Shown here one piece after another: positions 50,374 to 59,386 of a stretch of 64,000 bases of DNA. How positions within the stretch are numbered: the first letter of the stretch is position 1; the number at the start of each line of letters is the position of its first letter. This stretch comes from Flavobacteriaceae bacterium UBA3611 (GTDB lineage: Bacteria; Bacteroidota; Bacteroidia; Flavobacteriales; Flavobacteriaceae). Where the stretch lies: NCBI GenBank assembly GCA_002375495.1, contig DFLU01000012.1:374068-438067 (forward strand), written 5' to 3'. Made by a program: the position numbers and the translations under genes. The notes under the pieces were generated by a model. That model had not been told where the DNA came from. It did not search any database and was given only the letters and a program-made list of their open reading frames with translations.

Positions 50374-51876
50374 ATGAAATATATAATAATTGTGCTCGCC
50401 TTTTTGGCAATGTCCTGTAATAACAAGGCAGAAGATGCACACTCACATAATGCAGATGGTAGTCACGTGGGCGAAGAAATTCCACGATTGAGCCATACTA
50501 TCTGGACGGATAAAACAGAACTCTTTGTTGAGTTTCCTGCGCTTATAGTAGGTAACGGAAGCAAATTCGCAGCCCACTTTACGGTTTTGTATAATCACCA
50601 GCCCGTTCGTGAAGGTTCTGTAACGGTCAGTTTAATAAAAGATGGTAAAGGAATCAGAAATATGGTAGATGCACCGTCATCACCAGGTATTTTTTCGCCT
50701 GCCATACAACCGAAAGAAGCTGGAAACTATCAATTGGTTTTTGAATTGACAACACCAGAATATTCAGATAAAATTTCCATTGATGATGTAGTCGTATATG
50801 CCACTACGGATGAAGCCATAAAAGCTTTAGGTACGGAAGAAGAAGATGAGGCCATCTCGTTTTTAAAGGAACAAGCTTGGAAAATCGATTTTCAAACCGC
50901 ACCTGTCGTTTCGGGTAAAATTTACGATGTTATCAATACGTCCGGTGTTTGGATGCCCTCGTCAAGTTCAACAAAGTCCTTGGCAGCAAAATCTAATGGT
51001 GTAGTAGATTTTAAAGTAAATAATCTTACGGAAGGCACAGCAGTAAAAAAAGGTCAGCTTTTGATGAGCTTGAACAGTCAAGGTTTGGCTTCGAACAATT
51101 TAAGTACGGATATCGCTTCCGCGAAAGCGAAATACCAACAGGCCAAATCGGAATATGAAAGGAAGAAAGAGCTATACGAATCCAAAATAGTCCCGAAATC
51201 TGAATTTGAAAAAGTAGAGAGCAGTTTCGAGATAGCCAAAGCCAACTATCAATCATTGGTGTCTGGTGTCTCGGGCGGAAGCAAACAAATCCGCGCCCCT
51301 TTTGATGGCTTTATCAAATCCATAACAGTTTCAAATGGCGATTACGTAGAACAAGGCGTTGCGCTTGTGACCGTTGGAACGCATCAATCCAGAGTTTTAA
51401 AAGCGCAGTTAGCACCCAACTACGGACTTACGATGGGTAATGTACAAGGTATATGGTATCAGGATAATGATAACCTTTGGAAAGACGCAACTGATGCCGA
51501 GGGCAAAATCCTTTCGATTGGAAAGGACGTGGAACGTGAAAACCCTTTGATTTCTGTTTTTGCAGAAGTCAATGCCACCGTCGATATGCCAATAGGAAGT
51601 CTAACACCTGTTCAGATAGCGATGGGAAATGCCACCCAAAATACAATGATACCTGTAAATGCCTTATTGGAAGACTATGGAAGCTATTCCGTTATCGTTC
51701 AACTATCAGGCGAAAGTTTTGAAAGACGACCTGTTAAGATTGGAAAGCGCAATGGCGAAAATGTAGAGATACTGGAAGGTCTGCAAGTTGGCGAAGTGGT
51801 GGTAACTACAGGAGCATATCAAGTTAAAATGGCTTCAATGTCAGGTTCAACACCTGCACACGGTCACGAACATTAA
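50374..51876 (+). CDS. CusB-type periplasmic adaptor, lipoprotein
   Basis: A 500-aa adaptor. The lipoprotein signal ends at Cys15 (AMSC), followed by a short His tract (AHSHNADGSH). Unlike the adaptor at 38933 it has an extra N-terminal beta-sandwich domain (~40-150, with TVLYNHQPVREGSVTVSLIK). The lipoyl halves are KSNGVVDFKVNNLTEGTAVKKGQLL and IRAPFDGFIKSITVSNGDYVEQG around a helical hairpin (~235-300). It ends in HGHEH. It lies 12 nt before the CusA-like pump and connects it to the TolC channel. Confidence 0.9.
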   Translation: MKYIIIVLAFLAMSCNNKAEDAHSHNADGSHVGEEIPRLSHTIWTDKTELFVEFPALIVGNGSKFAAHFTVLYNHQPVREGSVTVSLIKDGKGIRNMVDAPSSPGIFSPAIQPKEAGNYQLVFELTTPEYSDKISIDDVVVYATTDEAIKALGTEEEDEAISFLKEQAWKIDFQTAPVVSGKIYDVINTSGVWMPSSSSTKSLAAKSNGVVDFKVNNLTEGTAVKKGQLLMSLNSQGLASNNLSTDIASAKAKYQQAKSEYERKKELYESKIVPKSEFEKVESSFEIAKANYQSLVSGVSGGSKQIRAPFDGFIKSITVSNGDYVEQGVALVTVGTHQSRVLKAQLAPNYGLTMGNVQGIWYQDNDNLWKDATDAEGKILSIGKDVERENPLISVFAEVNATVDMPIGSLTPVQIAMGNATQNTMIPVNALLEDYGSYSVIVQLSGESFERRPVKIGKRNGENVEILEGLQVGEVVVTTGAYQVKMASMSGSTPAHGHEH

Positions 51877-51888
51877 AAACGAAGAGAA

Positions 51889-54800
51889 ATGTTAAACAAA
51901 ATATTATCAATTTCACTTCAAAATAGATTGCTCATACTATTGGGAGCGGTCGCATTGAGTGTGTTGGGCGTATATTATGCACGTACAATGAACGTCGATG
52001 TATTCCCAGACCTTACAGCGCCCACGGTAACAATTCTTACCGAAGCGCACGGAATGGAATCTGAAGAAGTAGAAAAATTAGTGACCTATCAACTGGAAAC
52101 TGCCTTAAACGGTTCGCCCAATGTGAGACGAATCCGTTCGTCATCGGCAGCAGGTGTTTCCATTGTTTGGGTAGAATTTGAGTGGGGAACCGATATTTAT
52201 CGGGCACGACAAATTGTAAGTGAACGCATCCCGATGGTACGGGAAAATTTACCCGAAGGCATCGGTGCGCCTACAATGGCACCTATATCTTCTATTATGG
52301 GCGAAATAATGCTCTTGGGAGTGATATCGGATAGCCTTTCACCAATGGAACTGCGAACCTTATCAGATTGGACAATCAGACCTCGCATAAAAGCCATTGG
52401 CGGTATTGCAAATGTGGTGGTCATTGGTGGCGATTACAAGCAATATCAGGTATTTGCCAATCCCGAAAAGATGAAGTATTACGATGTGAGCCTATCAGAA
52501 TTGGTGGAACACGTCAAGGAAGCAAACCAAAATGCGCCCGGTGGTATTATAAACCAATATGGCAATCAGTATATCATAAAGGGGAGCGGTAGAGCCTATG
52601 CGCTTGAAGATTTACAAGAAGCGGTTCTTAAGGAAGTGAATGGTCAAACCATCAAAATAAAAGATGTGGCAACGGTTCAAATTGGCGCTGCCGATAAAAT
52701 TGGCGACGGTTCATTAAATGCAAAACCCGCTGTGATTCTGACCATTTCAAAGCAACCCGATGTGAATACCTTGGAGTTGACAGACCGCTTGGACGAAGCC
52801 ATTGCAGACTTGGAAACAACCTTGCCAAAAGGTGTCAACATCAAAAGCCAAATCTTTAGACAGTCCGATTTCATAGATGCTTCTATTAGTAATCTAAATA
52901 TGACTTTGTTGGAAGGTGCGTTTTTTGTAATGATTATCCTGTTCATCTTTTTAATGAACTGGAGGACTACCGTTATTTCCTTGCTGGCTATCCCTATTTC
53001 ATTATTGGTTTCCATCATTATTTTAAAATGGTTGGGTTATACGATAAACACAATGAGTTTGGGTGGTATGGCCATTGCCATTGGTGCGTTGGTAGATGAT
53101 GCCATCATCGATGTAGAAAATGTGTATAAACGTTTGCGCGAAAATATCAGAAAGCCGAAAGCGGAACGGAAATCCACCATAACAGTAGTGCGTGACGCTT
53201 CCGTAGAAATACGAAGCTCTATTATTATTGCTACGCTTATCATTATAGTATCATTTGTCCCCTTATTCTTTTTAAGCGGAATGGAAGGACGTTTGTTGCA
53301 ACCGCTGGGAATTGCATTTGTAACGTCAGTATTGACCTCATTGATTGTTGCTGTAACCGTAACCCCAATTTTATGTTCTTATTTATTGGACAATGAGAAG
53401 CTTCTAAACAAACAGGCTGATGGTACAAAAGTAGAGCGATGGTTACAAAAGCATTATGGCAACCTTTTGGAACGTGCCACACGAATACCCAAAACCATTA
53501 TTGGGGTAACGGTCATTGCCTTTCTGTTAAGTCTTTTAGTGGTCACACAATTGGGAAGGAGTTTTCTTCCAGAATTTAATGAAGGTTCATTGGTAATTAG
53601 TGTAGTTGGTCCACCGGGAATGTCTTTGGAAGAAAGTAATAAGACTGGAAAGTTAATAGAGACCATTTTATTGGATATGCCCGAAGTAGAGGTCGTTACT
53701 CGAAGACAAGGACGTGCCGAACTGGACGAACACGCCCAAGGTGTTAATGCTTCGGAAATTGATGTGCCCTTTGTTCTCGAAGACAAAACCAAAGAAGAGT
53801 TCTTTGAAGAAGTCCGAAATAAATTGAGCATCGCACCTGGTGTTAATATCACATTAGGACAACCCATCGCACACCGTATTGACCATATGCTTTCGGGCAC
53901 ACGTGCCAATATTGCCATCAAGATATTTGGGTCAGATTTACAACGTCTATTTGAAGTAGGGAAAAGTGTAGAGCAGAACATTAAGGATATTGATGGATTG
54001 GCAGATGTTGCGGTTGACCAGCAAATTGAAGTGCCTCAAATTCGTATTAAACCCAAACGTCAGATTCTCTCGGCGTATGGAATGACGGTCGGTAATTTGA
54101 TGGAACAGGTAGATATCGCTTTTGCAGGAGAGGAAGCGGGCGAGATTTATGAAGGACAGCAGTATTTCGATTTGATAGTACGCTATGAAAAACCATTTCG
54201 GGACAATATTGAGAACATCAATAAAACCCTAATCAGTTTACCGAATGGTGGACAAACTACATTGGGCGAATTGGCAACCGTACAATCGGTAAGCAGTCCA
54301 AATACCATCAATCGTGAAGATGTGCAACGAAAGATTGTAGTAGCTGCTAATGTACAAGGCAGGGATTTACGTGGTGCGGTAAACGAAATAAAGGAAGTCG
54401 TGGCCAATAACGTGAATATGCCAGAAGGTTATCGTGTACAATATGGTGGACAGTTTGAAAGTGAATCCAAGGCATCACAACTACTCTTGATAACGGCCAT
54501 CATCGCCATAGCCATTATTTTCTTGTTATTGTATTATGAATTCAAGGATGTAAAACTGGCGTTTGTAGTGTTGATTAATTTACCGCTGGCATTAATTGGC
54601 GGCATCTTAATTGTCTATTTCACATCAGGCATCATCAGCATAGCTGCTACCATTGGATTTATTAGTCTTTTTGGGATAGCAACACGTAACGGTATTTTAT
54701 TGGTTTCTCGTTATGAAGATTTGCGAAAAGAAGGAATCCAAGGCTTTCAATTGATAAAGAAAGGAGCATTAGATAGATTGAACCCTATACTGATGACCGC

Positions 54801-54972
54801 CTTTACCACAGGTTTGGCCCTGATTCCGTTGGCCTTAAAAGGTGGCGAACCAGGTAGTGAAATTCAGAGCCCTATGGCAGTTGTGATTTTGGGTGGTTTG
54901 CTTTCAGCTACTATTTTGAACTTGGTGGTAATTCCTTGTGTGTATCAGTTGGTTATGAAAAAGGAAAAATAG
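51889..54972 (+). CDS. CusA-like RND heavy-metal pump
   Basis: A 1027-aa RND pump with the usual 12 helices and two large periplasmic loops. The fourth helix carries MAIAIGALVDDAIIDVENV (~394-412), close to the CusA motif of Cu(I)/Ag(I) exporters and clearly different from the DFGIIVDGAV motif of the pump at 34511. MNVDVFPDLTAPTVTILTEA at the start and GTRANIAIKIFGSD in the second loop are HME-RND marks. There is no fused channel. The gene ends the block and is followed by a terminator. Ion choice is inferred from the motif. Confidence 0.9.
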   Translation: MLNKILSISLQNRLLILLGAVALSVLGVYYARTMNVDVFPDLTAPTVTILTEAHGMESEEVEKLVTYQLETALNGSPNVRRIRSSSAAGVSIVWVEFEWGTDIYRARQIVSERIPMVRENLPEGIGAPTMAPISSIMGEIMLLGVISDSLSPMELRTLSDWTIRPRIKAIGGIANVVVIGGDYKQYQVFANPEKMKYYDVSLSELVEHVKEANQNAPGGIINQYGNQYIIKGSGRAYALEDLQEAVLKEVNGQTIKIKDVATVQIGAADKIGDGSLNAKPAVILTISKQPDVNTLELTDRLDEAIADLETTLPKGVNIKSQIFRQSDFIDASISNLNMTLLEGAFFVMIILFIFLMNWRTTVISLLAIPISLLVSIIILKWLGYTINTMSLGGMAIAIGALVDDAIIDVENVYKRLRENIRKPKAERKSTITVVRDASVEIRSSIIIATLIIIVSFVPLFFLSGMEGRLLQPLGIAFVTSVLTSLIVAVTVTPILCSYLLDNEKLLNKQADGTKVERWLQKHYGNLLERATRIPKTIIGVTVIAFLLSLLVVTQLGRSFLPEFNEGSLVISVVGPPGMSLEESNKTGKLIETILLDMPEVEVVTRRQGRAELDEHAQGVNASEIDVPFVLEDKTKEEFFEEVRNKLSIAPGVNITLGQPIAHRIDHMLSGTRANIAIKIFGSDLQRLFEVGKSVEQNIKDIDGLADVAVDQQIEVPQIRIKPKRQILSAYGMTVGNLMEQVDIAFAGEEAGEIYEGQQYFDLIVRYEKPFRDNIENINKTLISLPNGGQTTLGELATVQSVSSPNTINREDVQRKIVVAANVQGRDLRGAVNEIKEVVANNVNMPEGYRVQYGGQFESESKASQLLLITAIIAIAIIFLLLYYEFKDVKLAFVVLINLPLALIGGILIVYFTSGIISIAATIGFISLFGIATRNGILLVSRYEDLRKEGIQGFQLIKKGALDRLNPILMTAFTTGLALIPLALKGGEPGSEIQSPMAVVILGGLLSATILNLVVIPCVYQLVMKKEK

Positions 54973-54988
54973 CAAACGAATTACAACT

Positions 54989-55022
54989 AAAAACCTTCTT
55001 ACTATGGTAGGAAGGTTTTTTT
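54989..55022 (+). terminator. Terminator of the Cus-like operon
   Basis: AAACCTTC(TTAC) at 54991-55002 pairs with (GTAG)GAAGGTTT at 55007-55018 over a TATG loop, followed by T residues. It lies 17 nt after the cusA-like stop. The gap to the next gene (55023-55184) has no clear promoter box. Confidence 0.85.
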
Positions 55023-55184
55023 ATGTATTAATTTTATAGTTCCACTCAGCCCATTCCCTTTATTTCGTGAAAAACTACATTCCCGTGCCAAAATCGTGAA
55101 TTAAATTCGCTTGAAATCCGTCTTATTTTTCACAAAGTCTATTTGTTTTTTAATTCAGTTATATTGTGTGAAATTTTAGCTTAA

Positions 55185-55595
55185 ATGGAAAAACTAACGG
55201 AAAATAAAACCATTGAATTACTGATGCCTCATTTGGTTCAACAAGGCTATGAGATAGAGAGTTATTGCTTGGGCCAAACGAGAGGATATGATATTGTAGC
55301 TGTTAAGAATGGCAAAAAATTATTAATTGAGGTAAAAGGTGCAAAAGCACATAAGGATTCGCCAACAAAGCGACGAGATTATTTCAACTCTGGACAGATT
55401 AAAACTCATTTGGGTAAAGCAATTATTAAATGCTTAGAAACCAAAGTTGCGTTCCCAAATGCAAAAATTGCCATTGCGCATCCCGAGGATGAACAAATAA
55501 GAAAAGCAATAGCCAGTATTATTCCAGAGCTCAATAAGATAGGTATACAGCATTATTGGGTTAATGCTAATGGAACGGTAACCCTTGAAAAATAG
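55185..55595 (+). CDS. PD-(D/E)xK nuclease-like protein
   Basis: A 136-aa protein with the core of a restriction-type nuclease fold: TRGYDIVAV (D36), then LLIEVKG with E49 and K51, 13 residues on, which fits the D-(x)n-ExK active site. KTHLGKAIIKCLE after it fits the next helix. It could nick DNA, or act as a small restriction or repair subunit. It has no methylase partner. The next gene, of unknown family, starts 18 nt after its stop, so the two make a pair. Confidence 0.6.
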   Translation: MEKLTENKTIELLMPHLVQQGYEIESYCLGQTRGYDIVAVKNGKKLLIEVKGAKAHKDSPTKRRDYFNSGQIKTHLGKAIIKCLETKVAFPNAKIAIAHPEDEQIRKAIASIIPELNKIGIQHYWVNANGTVTLEK

Positions 55596-55613
55596 TTGAT
55601 TTTGAATACAACA

Positions 55614-56357
55614 ATGAATTCCAAATTATCTTCTTTATTGCATTTCTTGAATGAGAACAGATATTATAATAAAAGGCTTCAGTCAAATTCTTATAACCGG
55701 TTTTTAGCGCCGTTCGATTCACTCGAAGATAAATTGTATTCAATTCTTCATCACGTAGCGAATACACAAAGCCAACCTAAAATTGACTTACTTGCACCTT
55801 TTTTTCAGAAAGTATATTCGAATAAATTACAGCTTCATAGTTTTAAGGCATTCATCGATTTTCTAACAGATAAAGAAAATGGTGCCTATAATTATGAATC
55901 TCTTTACTATGGTATGTTGAGACAAAAAGGATGGGGCAACAAAACATCTGCCTTATTTACCAAAACCATTTATCATTTACATAATGGTAAGTATGGATTT
56001 CAAAATTCAATATGGGACGATGCGCCGAAAATCATTGACAAAGAAGAAAAAATCTTCTTACCTGTCGATGCTGTAATTGAAGCAATTTTCCATCGTATTG
56101 ACCCAACAATTAAATGGAATTTCCATAAAATTAATAAACTGCTACAGCATAATTATTCTTCTGAAGAAATGGAAGTTTGGGACGACCTTTGGTTCTGGGG
56201 ATTTATAAATCAACGTGGTTCTGGTCTAACAAGAGAATTTGTTTGGAACGAATCCAAATATTGGGCATTACTTGAGACTGAAAAGAATAGTGTTGTGATT
56301 GAAGAGATAAAATTGAAATCGTTGCAATTCCTTTCCTTATTGAACCCAAAACAGTAA
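55614..56357 (+). CDS. Unknown protein paired with the nuclease-like gene
   Basis: A 247-aa soluble protein that I do not recognise. It is rich in aromatic residues and mostly helical. LYYGMLRQKGWGNKTSALFTKTI recalls the helix-hairpin-helix strand (GxGxKT) of DNA glycosylases, followed by LPVDAVIEAIFHRIDP, but the match is weak and the catalytic Lys/Asp cannot be placed. EMEVWDDLWFWGFINQRGSG is another distinctive block. I use the ATG at 55614; the frame opens at a TTG at 55596. It follows the nuclease-like gene by 18 nt and is followed by a 150-nt gap. Confidence 0.55.
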   Translation: MNSKLSSLLHFLNENRYYNKRLQSNSYNRFLAPFDSLEDKLYSILHHVANTQSQPKIDLLAPFFQKVYSNKLQLHSFKAFIDFLTDKENGAYNYESLYYGMLRQKGWGNKTSALFTKTIYHLHNGKYGFQNSIWDDAPKIIDKEEKIFLPVDAVIEAIFHRIDPTIKWNFHKINKLLQHNYSSEEMEVWDDLWFWGFINQRGSGLTREFVWNESKYWALLETEKNSVVIEEIKLKSLQFLSLLNPKQ

Positions 56358-56440
56358 CATATGTATTTGCTATTATCATATTCTAAGTTTGTCTGAATTT
56401 AGATAGGTTTAATTTCCAATTATTACCACTTAATCTATAT

Positions 56441-56488
56441 AGTGGCAACAATTTGTTTTCAAATATTCGCCACTTTTTTGTATTTTTG
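56441..56488 (+). promoter_or_regulatory. Promoter and inverted repeat of the AbiE-type pair
   Basis: TATTTTTG (56481-56488) is an exact -7 box 21 nt before the ATG at 56510. AGTGGC (56441-56446) and GCCACT (56469-56474) form an inverted repeat just upstream. AbiEi antitoxins are known to repress their own operon by binding inverted repeats, so this is the likely operator. Confidence 0.55.
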
Positions 56489-56509
56489 GCAAAGTTTTGA
56501 TTTTTAACT

Positions 56510-57277
56510 ATGCCAAAGATTATTGAAAATAAACTGATAGAAGCTTTCAAAGACCGTAGTTCTTTTGATAGGGATGCGCTATATAACTTCTACCTGGATT
56601 TCGAACCGGATCTAAAAGAAAGTACATTTAGTTGGCGAATTTATGACCTGAAGAAAAAGGACATAATTAAAACCATTGGTCGTGGACTTTATGTTATTTC
56701 CTATAAACCTAAATATAAACCTCTTCTATCAGATAGTGTGTTCAAGATAGCCCGTAAAACCAATGAGCGTTTTGAAGACATAAAATATGCCATTTGGGAA
56801 ACCCAATGGCTCAATGAGTTTTCTCAGCACCAGACGTCAAATCAAATGATTGTCGTCGAAGTAGAAAAAGAATTTGTAGACTCACTCTATTACTACCTAA
56901 ATGATAATCTAAGAATGGATTTTTTCCTAAATCCAGATGAAAAGGAAATTCAATTCTATATTTCAGAAAGTAACGTGCCAGTTATTATTAAACGTTTGGT
57001 GACAAGGGCACCCATACAAAAAATAAAAAATAAAAAAGCGGTAGTGCCCATTGCAACACTTGAAAAGATTATGGTGGACCTGTTTGCAGATGAAACTCTG
57101 CTACATTTTTACCAAGGTTCTGAAATGGTAAACATCTACGAGAAAATAATTGATAGATATAGCATCAATTTTACAAAGTTGTTCAGCTATGCCAAGCGAA
57201 GAAAAAAAGAACAGGAAATAAAGCAGTTTATAAGCAACAACATTCCAAATTTTTTAGAAGATATTCAATATGATTAA
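56510..57277 (+). CDS. AbiEi-like antitoxin (DUF6577 type)
   Basis: A 255-aa protein. The N-terminal ~70 residues form a winged helix (TFSWRIYDLKKKDIIKTIGRGLYVIS) as in AbiEi antitoxins; the rest contains VPIATLEKIMVDLFAD, the block typical of the AbiEi C-terminal domain. It should repress its own promoter and counter the nucleotidyltransferase toxin encoded next, with which it overlaps by 8 nt. AbiE pairs are type IV toxin-antitoxin systems that can block phage growth and stabilise mobile elements. Confidence 0.78.
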   Translation: MPKIIENKLIEAFKDRSSFDRDALYNFYLDFEPDLKESTFSWRIYDLKKKDIIKTIGRGLYVISYKPKYKPLLSDSVFKIARKTNERFEDIKYAIWETQWLNEFSQHQTSNQMIVVEVEKEFVDSLYYYLNDNLRMDFFLNPDEKEIQFYISESNVPVIIKRLVTRAPIQKIKNKKAVVPIATLEKIMVDLFADETLLHFYQGSEMVNIYEKIIDRYSINFTKLFSYAKRRKKEQEIKQFISNNIPNFLEDIQYD

Positions 57278-58373
57278 CAACAAAAGTTTTGAAAAGGAAT
57301 GGCTGAATGGCTTCCGTGCAAAAAAGGAACATAAGGGAATCGATGTAACCATTCTGGAAAAAATGGTTCACGCACTATCATTACTCGAACATTTAAAAGT
57401 TTCAGGACTCGATTTTGTTTTCAAAGGGGGAACATCACTTGTGCTTTTGCTAAAAGAAGGGAACCGATTTTCTATTGATATCGATATTATATCGAGCGTA
57501 GAGCGTGATAAATTAGAAGAAATTTTGGATGTAGTTGTAGCCAATTCACATTTCAAAAAGCACGTGCTTAATGAGCATAGAAGTTATAAGGAAGGTGTTC
57601 CAAAGGCACATTACACCTTTGAGTTCGAGTCGGTATATAATCCAAACGTTCCTGGAACCATTCTATTGGATATCCTTTTTGACAGTCCGCACTATCCAGA
57701 ACTTATAGAATCGCCCATTGAAACACCTTGGCTTTCCATTGATGGAACTGCTACAACAATTACTACGCCTTCGGTAAACGCTATTTGTGGCGATAAGCTA
57801 ACAGCTTTTGCACCAGATACCATAGGCATACCATACTACAAAGGCGACCAGTTATTTGCAATGGAAATCTGCAAGCAATTGTTCGACTTGGGAAAACTTT
57901 TTGAAAATATTACTGATGTAGCAATGGTAAAGAAAAGTTTTTCAGCTTTCGCGAAAGCAGAACTATCCTATCGAAGTTCGGACAAGGATTTTAGTAAAAG
58001 GAAACTCAATGAAAAGGATGTGCTATGGGATTCCATAAATACCTGTGCTATTATGGCAAGACGAGAACGTAACCCAACTGCTGAAAAGAAAAAGAAATTT
58101 GCAGATTTAAGCTCTGGCATACGAAGCTTTGGTAGCGCATTTTTAATGACAGGGAACTTTAGGATTGAAGAAGCATTGGCAGCTTCGGCCAAAGTAGCCT
58201 ATTTGAATGCTATTATTCTACAAAAAGAAGATGTTGAAATAGAATATTATGAGAATCAGGATACAAAGGAATTGGTTATTAAAAATCCGGATTGGGCCTT
58301 TTTGAACAGATTAAAACGCCAACCCGATAAATCTATATTTTATTATTGGTACAAGGCGGTAGAACTATTGTAA
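57270..58373 (+). CDS. AbiEii/AbiGii nucleotidyltransferase toxin
   Basis: A 367-aa nucleotidyltransferase. The active site reads FVFKGGTSLVLL (G53, G54, T55, S56) and SIDIDI (D70, D72), the GS-x-DxD pattern of the AbiEii family; DKLTAFAPDTIG and the following helical segment match the family too. Characterised relatives add nucleotides to tRNA acceptor ends and halt growth. It overlaps the AbiEi-like gene by 8 nt. Length is somewhat above the usual 300 residues; the extra ~60 residues at the end are variable. Confidence 0.85.
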   Translation: MINNKSFEKEWLNGFRAKKEHKGIDVTILEKMVHALSLLEHLKVSGLDFVFKGGTSLVLLLKEGNRFSIDIDIISSVERDKLEEILDVVVANSHFKKHVLNEHRSYKEGVPKAHYTFEFESVYNPNVPGTILLDILFDSPHYPELIESPIETPWLSIDGTATTITTPSVNAICGDKLTAFAPDTIGIPYYKGDQLFAMEICKQLFDLGKLFENITDVAMVKKSFSAFAKAELSYRSSDKDFSKRKLNEKDVLWDSINTCAIMARRERNPTAEKKKKFADLSSGIRSFGSAFLMTGNFRIEEALAASAKVAYLNAIILQKEDVEIEYYENQDTKELVIKNPDWAFLNRLKRQPDKSIFYYWYKAVELL

Positions 58374-58383
58374 ATTAATGTGA

Positions 58384-58680
58384 ATGGAATTAAAGTATAT
58401 TATAGAAATCTGTGTCGCTATCGACATCGCAATTTTGGGTATAGCATATCCTATTATCGTGGATAAAATATCCAATATAGGTCACAAGTTTTCATCAAAC
58501 TATCTGGCTAATGCTTTTGAAAATGAATTTCCGCAGACAAAACTTTTTGGGATATTTCCCGGAAGGTCAAGAAGAATAACAGTATTTGAATGGGTTTTGT
58601 TCTTTACAATCAGCTCGTTTATATTCTTAATATTAGACCGTGAACCACTTTTTATTGCCCCAGATGCTTGTAAGGCATAA
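58384..58680 (+). pseudogene. Truncated membrane-protein gene, 3' end lost at a junction
   Basis: The frame encodes an N-terminal helix (YIIEICVAIDIAILGIAYPII), a soluble loop and the start of a second helix (VFEWVLFFTISSFIFLIL). From about 58640 the remaining residues (DREPLFIAPDACKA) are the antisense of rteC, so the native gene was cut here and the rest is chance. The start follows the AbiEii stop by 10 nt. Family unknown; it was probably a larger multi-helix protein. Confidence 0.65.
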
Positions 58681-59324
58681 ATCAATTCGATAAGGTCTGT
58701 TTTCGACGCTGTCCAGCCTAATCTTTCGCCATTGGAAAGAGTATTTAGTTTATTTGGAATGCCATAGGATAATCCTCTCAAATTATTCAATTCCTCAGAG
58801 TAATGACTAATTAATAGGTCATATGCCATAATTTTAGCAATCGCATTATCGTGGCTTGTGGAAAATTCAGCATCCGTGTAAAAATGAGAGGTGTTTGAGA
58901 CCAAACTGATTTTGTCCTTACCTCTTAGAAAATAAAATTCATCCAAAAGCTCAGAACCCTCTCTGTAGTATTTGATGAAATCTATATTACGTCTATTACT
59001 TTCTTGTAGTCTGTTTATTTCAGAATCGATAAAATCCTGTTGAGATTTTATGGTTCCAGCAGGTCTGTTTATTAAGAAATTATAGAGTTTTGCATAAAAC
59101 TTTAATCTACTGTAGACATAGGGTTTATGTTTTTTAAAGAAAATAATTTCGTTCTGTTTATCAACGAATTCATTTTCCCGAACACATATCCGTAGTTGTT
59201 GTAAGTATTGCCTGGAAATGGAAATTCCTTTTTCTACATTATTGAAATCATCTAAATTAGATTCTTCAACTACTTTTATTTCTTCTTTATAATTTTCTAA
59301 AATTGTTTGAATAAGTTTATGCAC
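58500..59324 (-). pseudogene. rteC: RteC-like regulator gene, 3' end lost at a junction
   Basis: The first ~228 residues are RteC-like: IIFFKKHKPYVYSRLKFYAKLYN, FIKYYREGSELLDEFYFLRGKDK, FSTSHDNAIAKIMAYDLLI and GWTASKTDLIELIYALQASGAI. RteC controls excision genes in tetracycline-resistance conjugative transposons of Bacteroides. Homology stops near 58640; the residues after SGS are antisense to the membrane-protein fragment on the other strand. The family's usual C-terminal helices (about 50 residues) are absent. The start is a GTG at 59324; no ATG is in frame. Confidence 0.75.
58632..58650. other. Recombination junction between two island segments
   Basis: Coding similarity of the plus-strand membrane gene ends at about the Leu codon before 58640, and that of the minus-strand rteC ends within ten bases of the same point. 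Two genes facing each other are both broken here, so the sequences to the left and right were joined by deletion or insertion. No insertion sequence or direct repeat is visible at the join. Confidence 0.6.
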
Positions 59325-59386
59325 AATAGATTTGGGGCTTATTGGTTAGATTATTTTTTTAAGAATTTGTAATAATTCAGTATTCT

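Noticed and set aside
53454..53981. A 175-codon open frame on the minus strand within the CusA-like pump gene
   Set aside because: Antisense of a conserved gene, with no start signal or recognisable domain.
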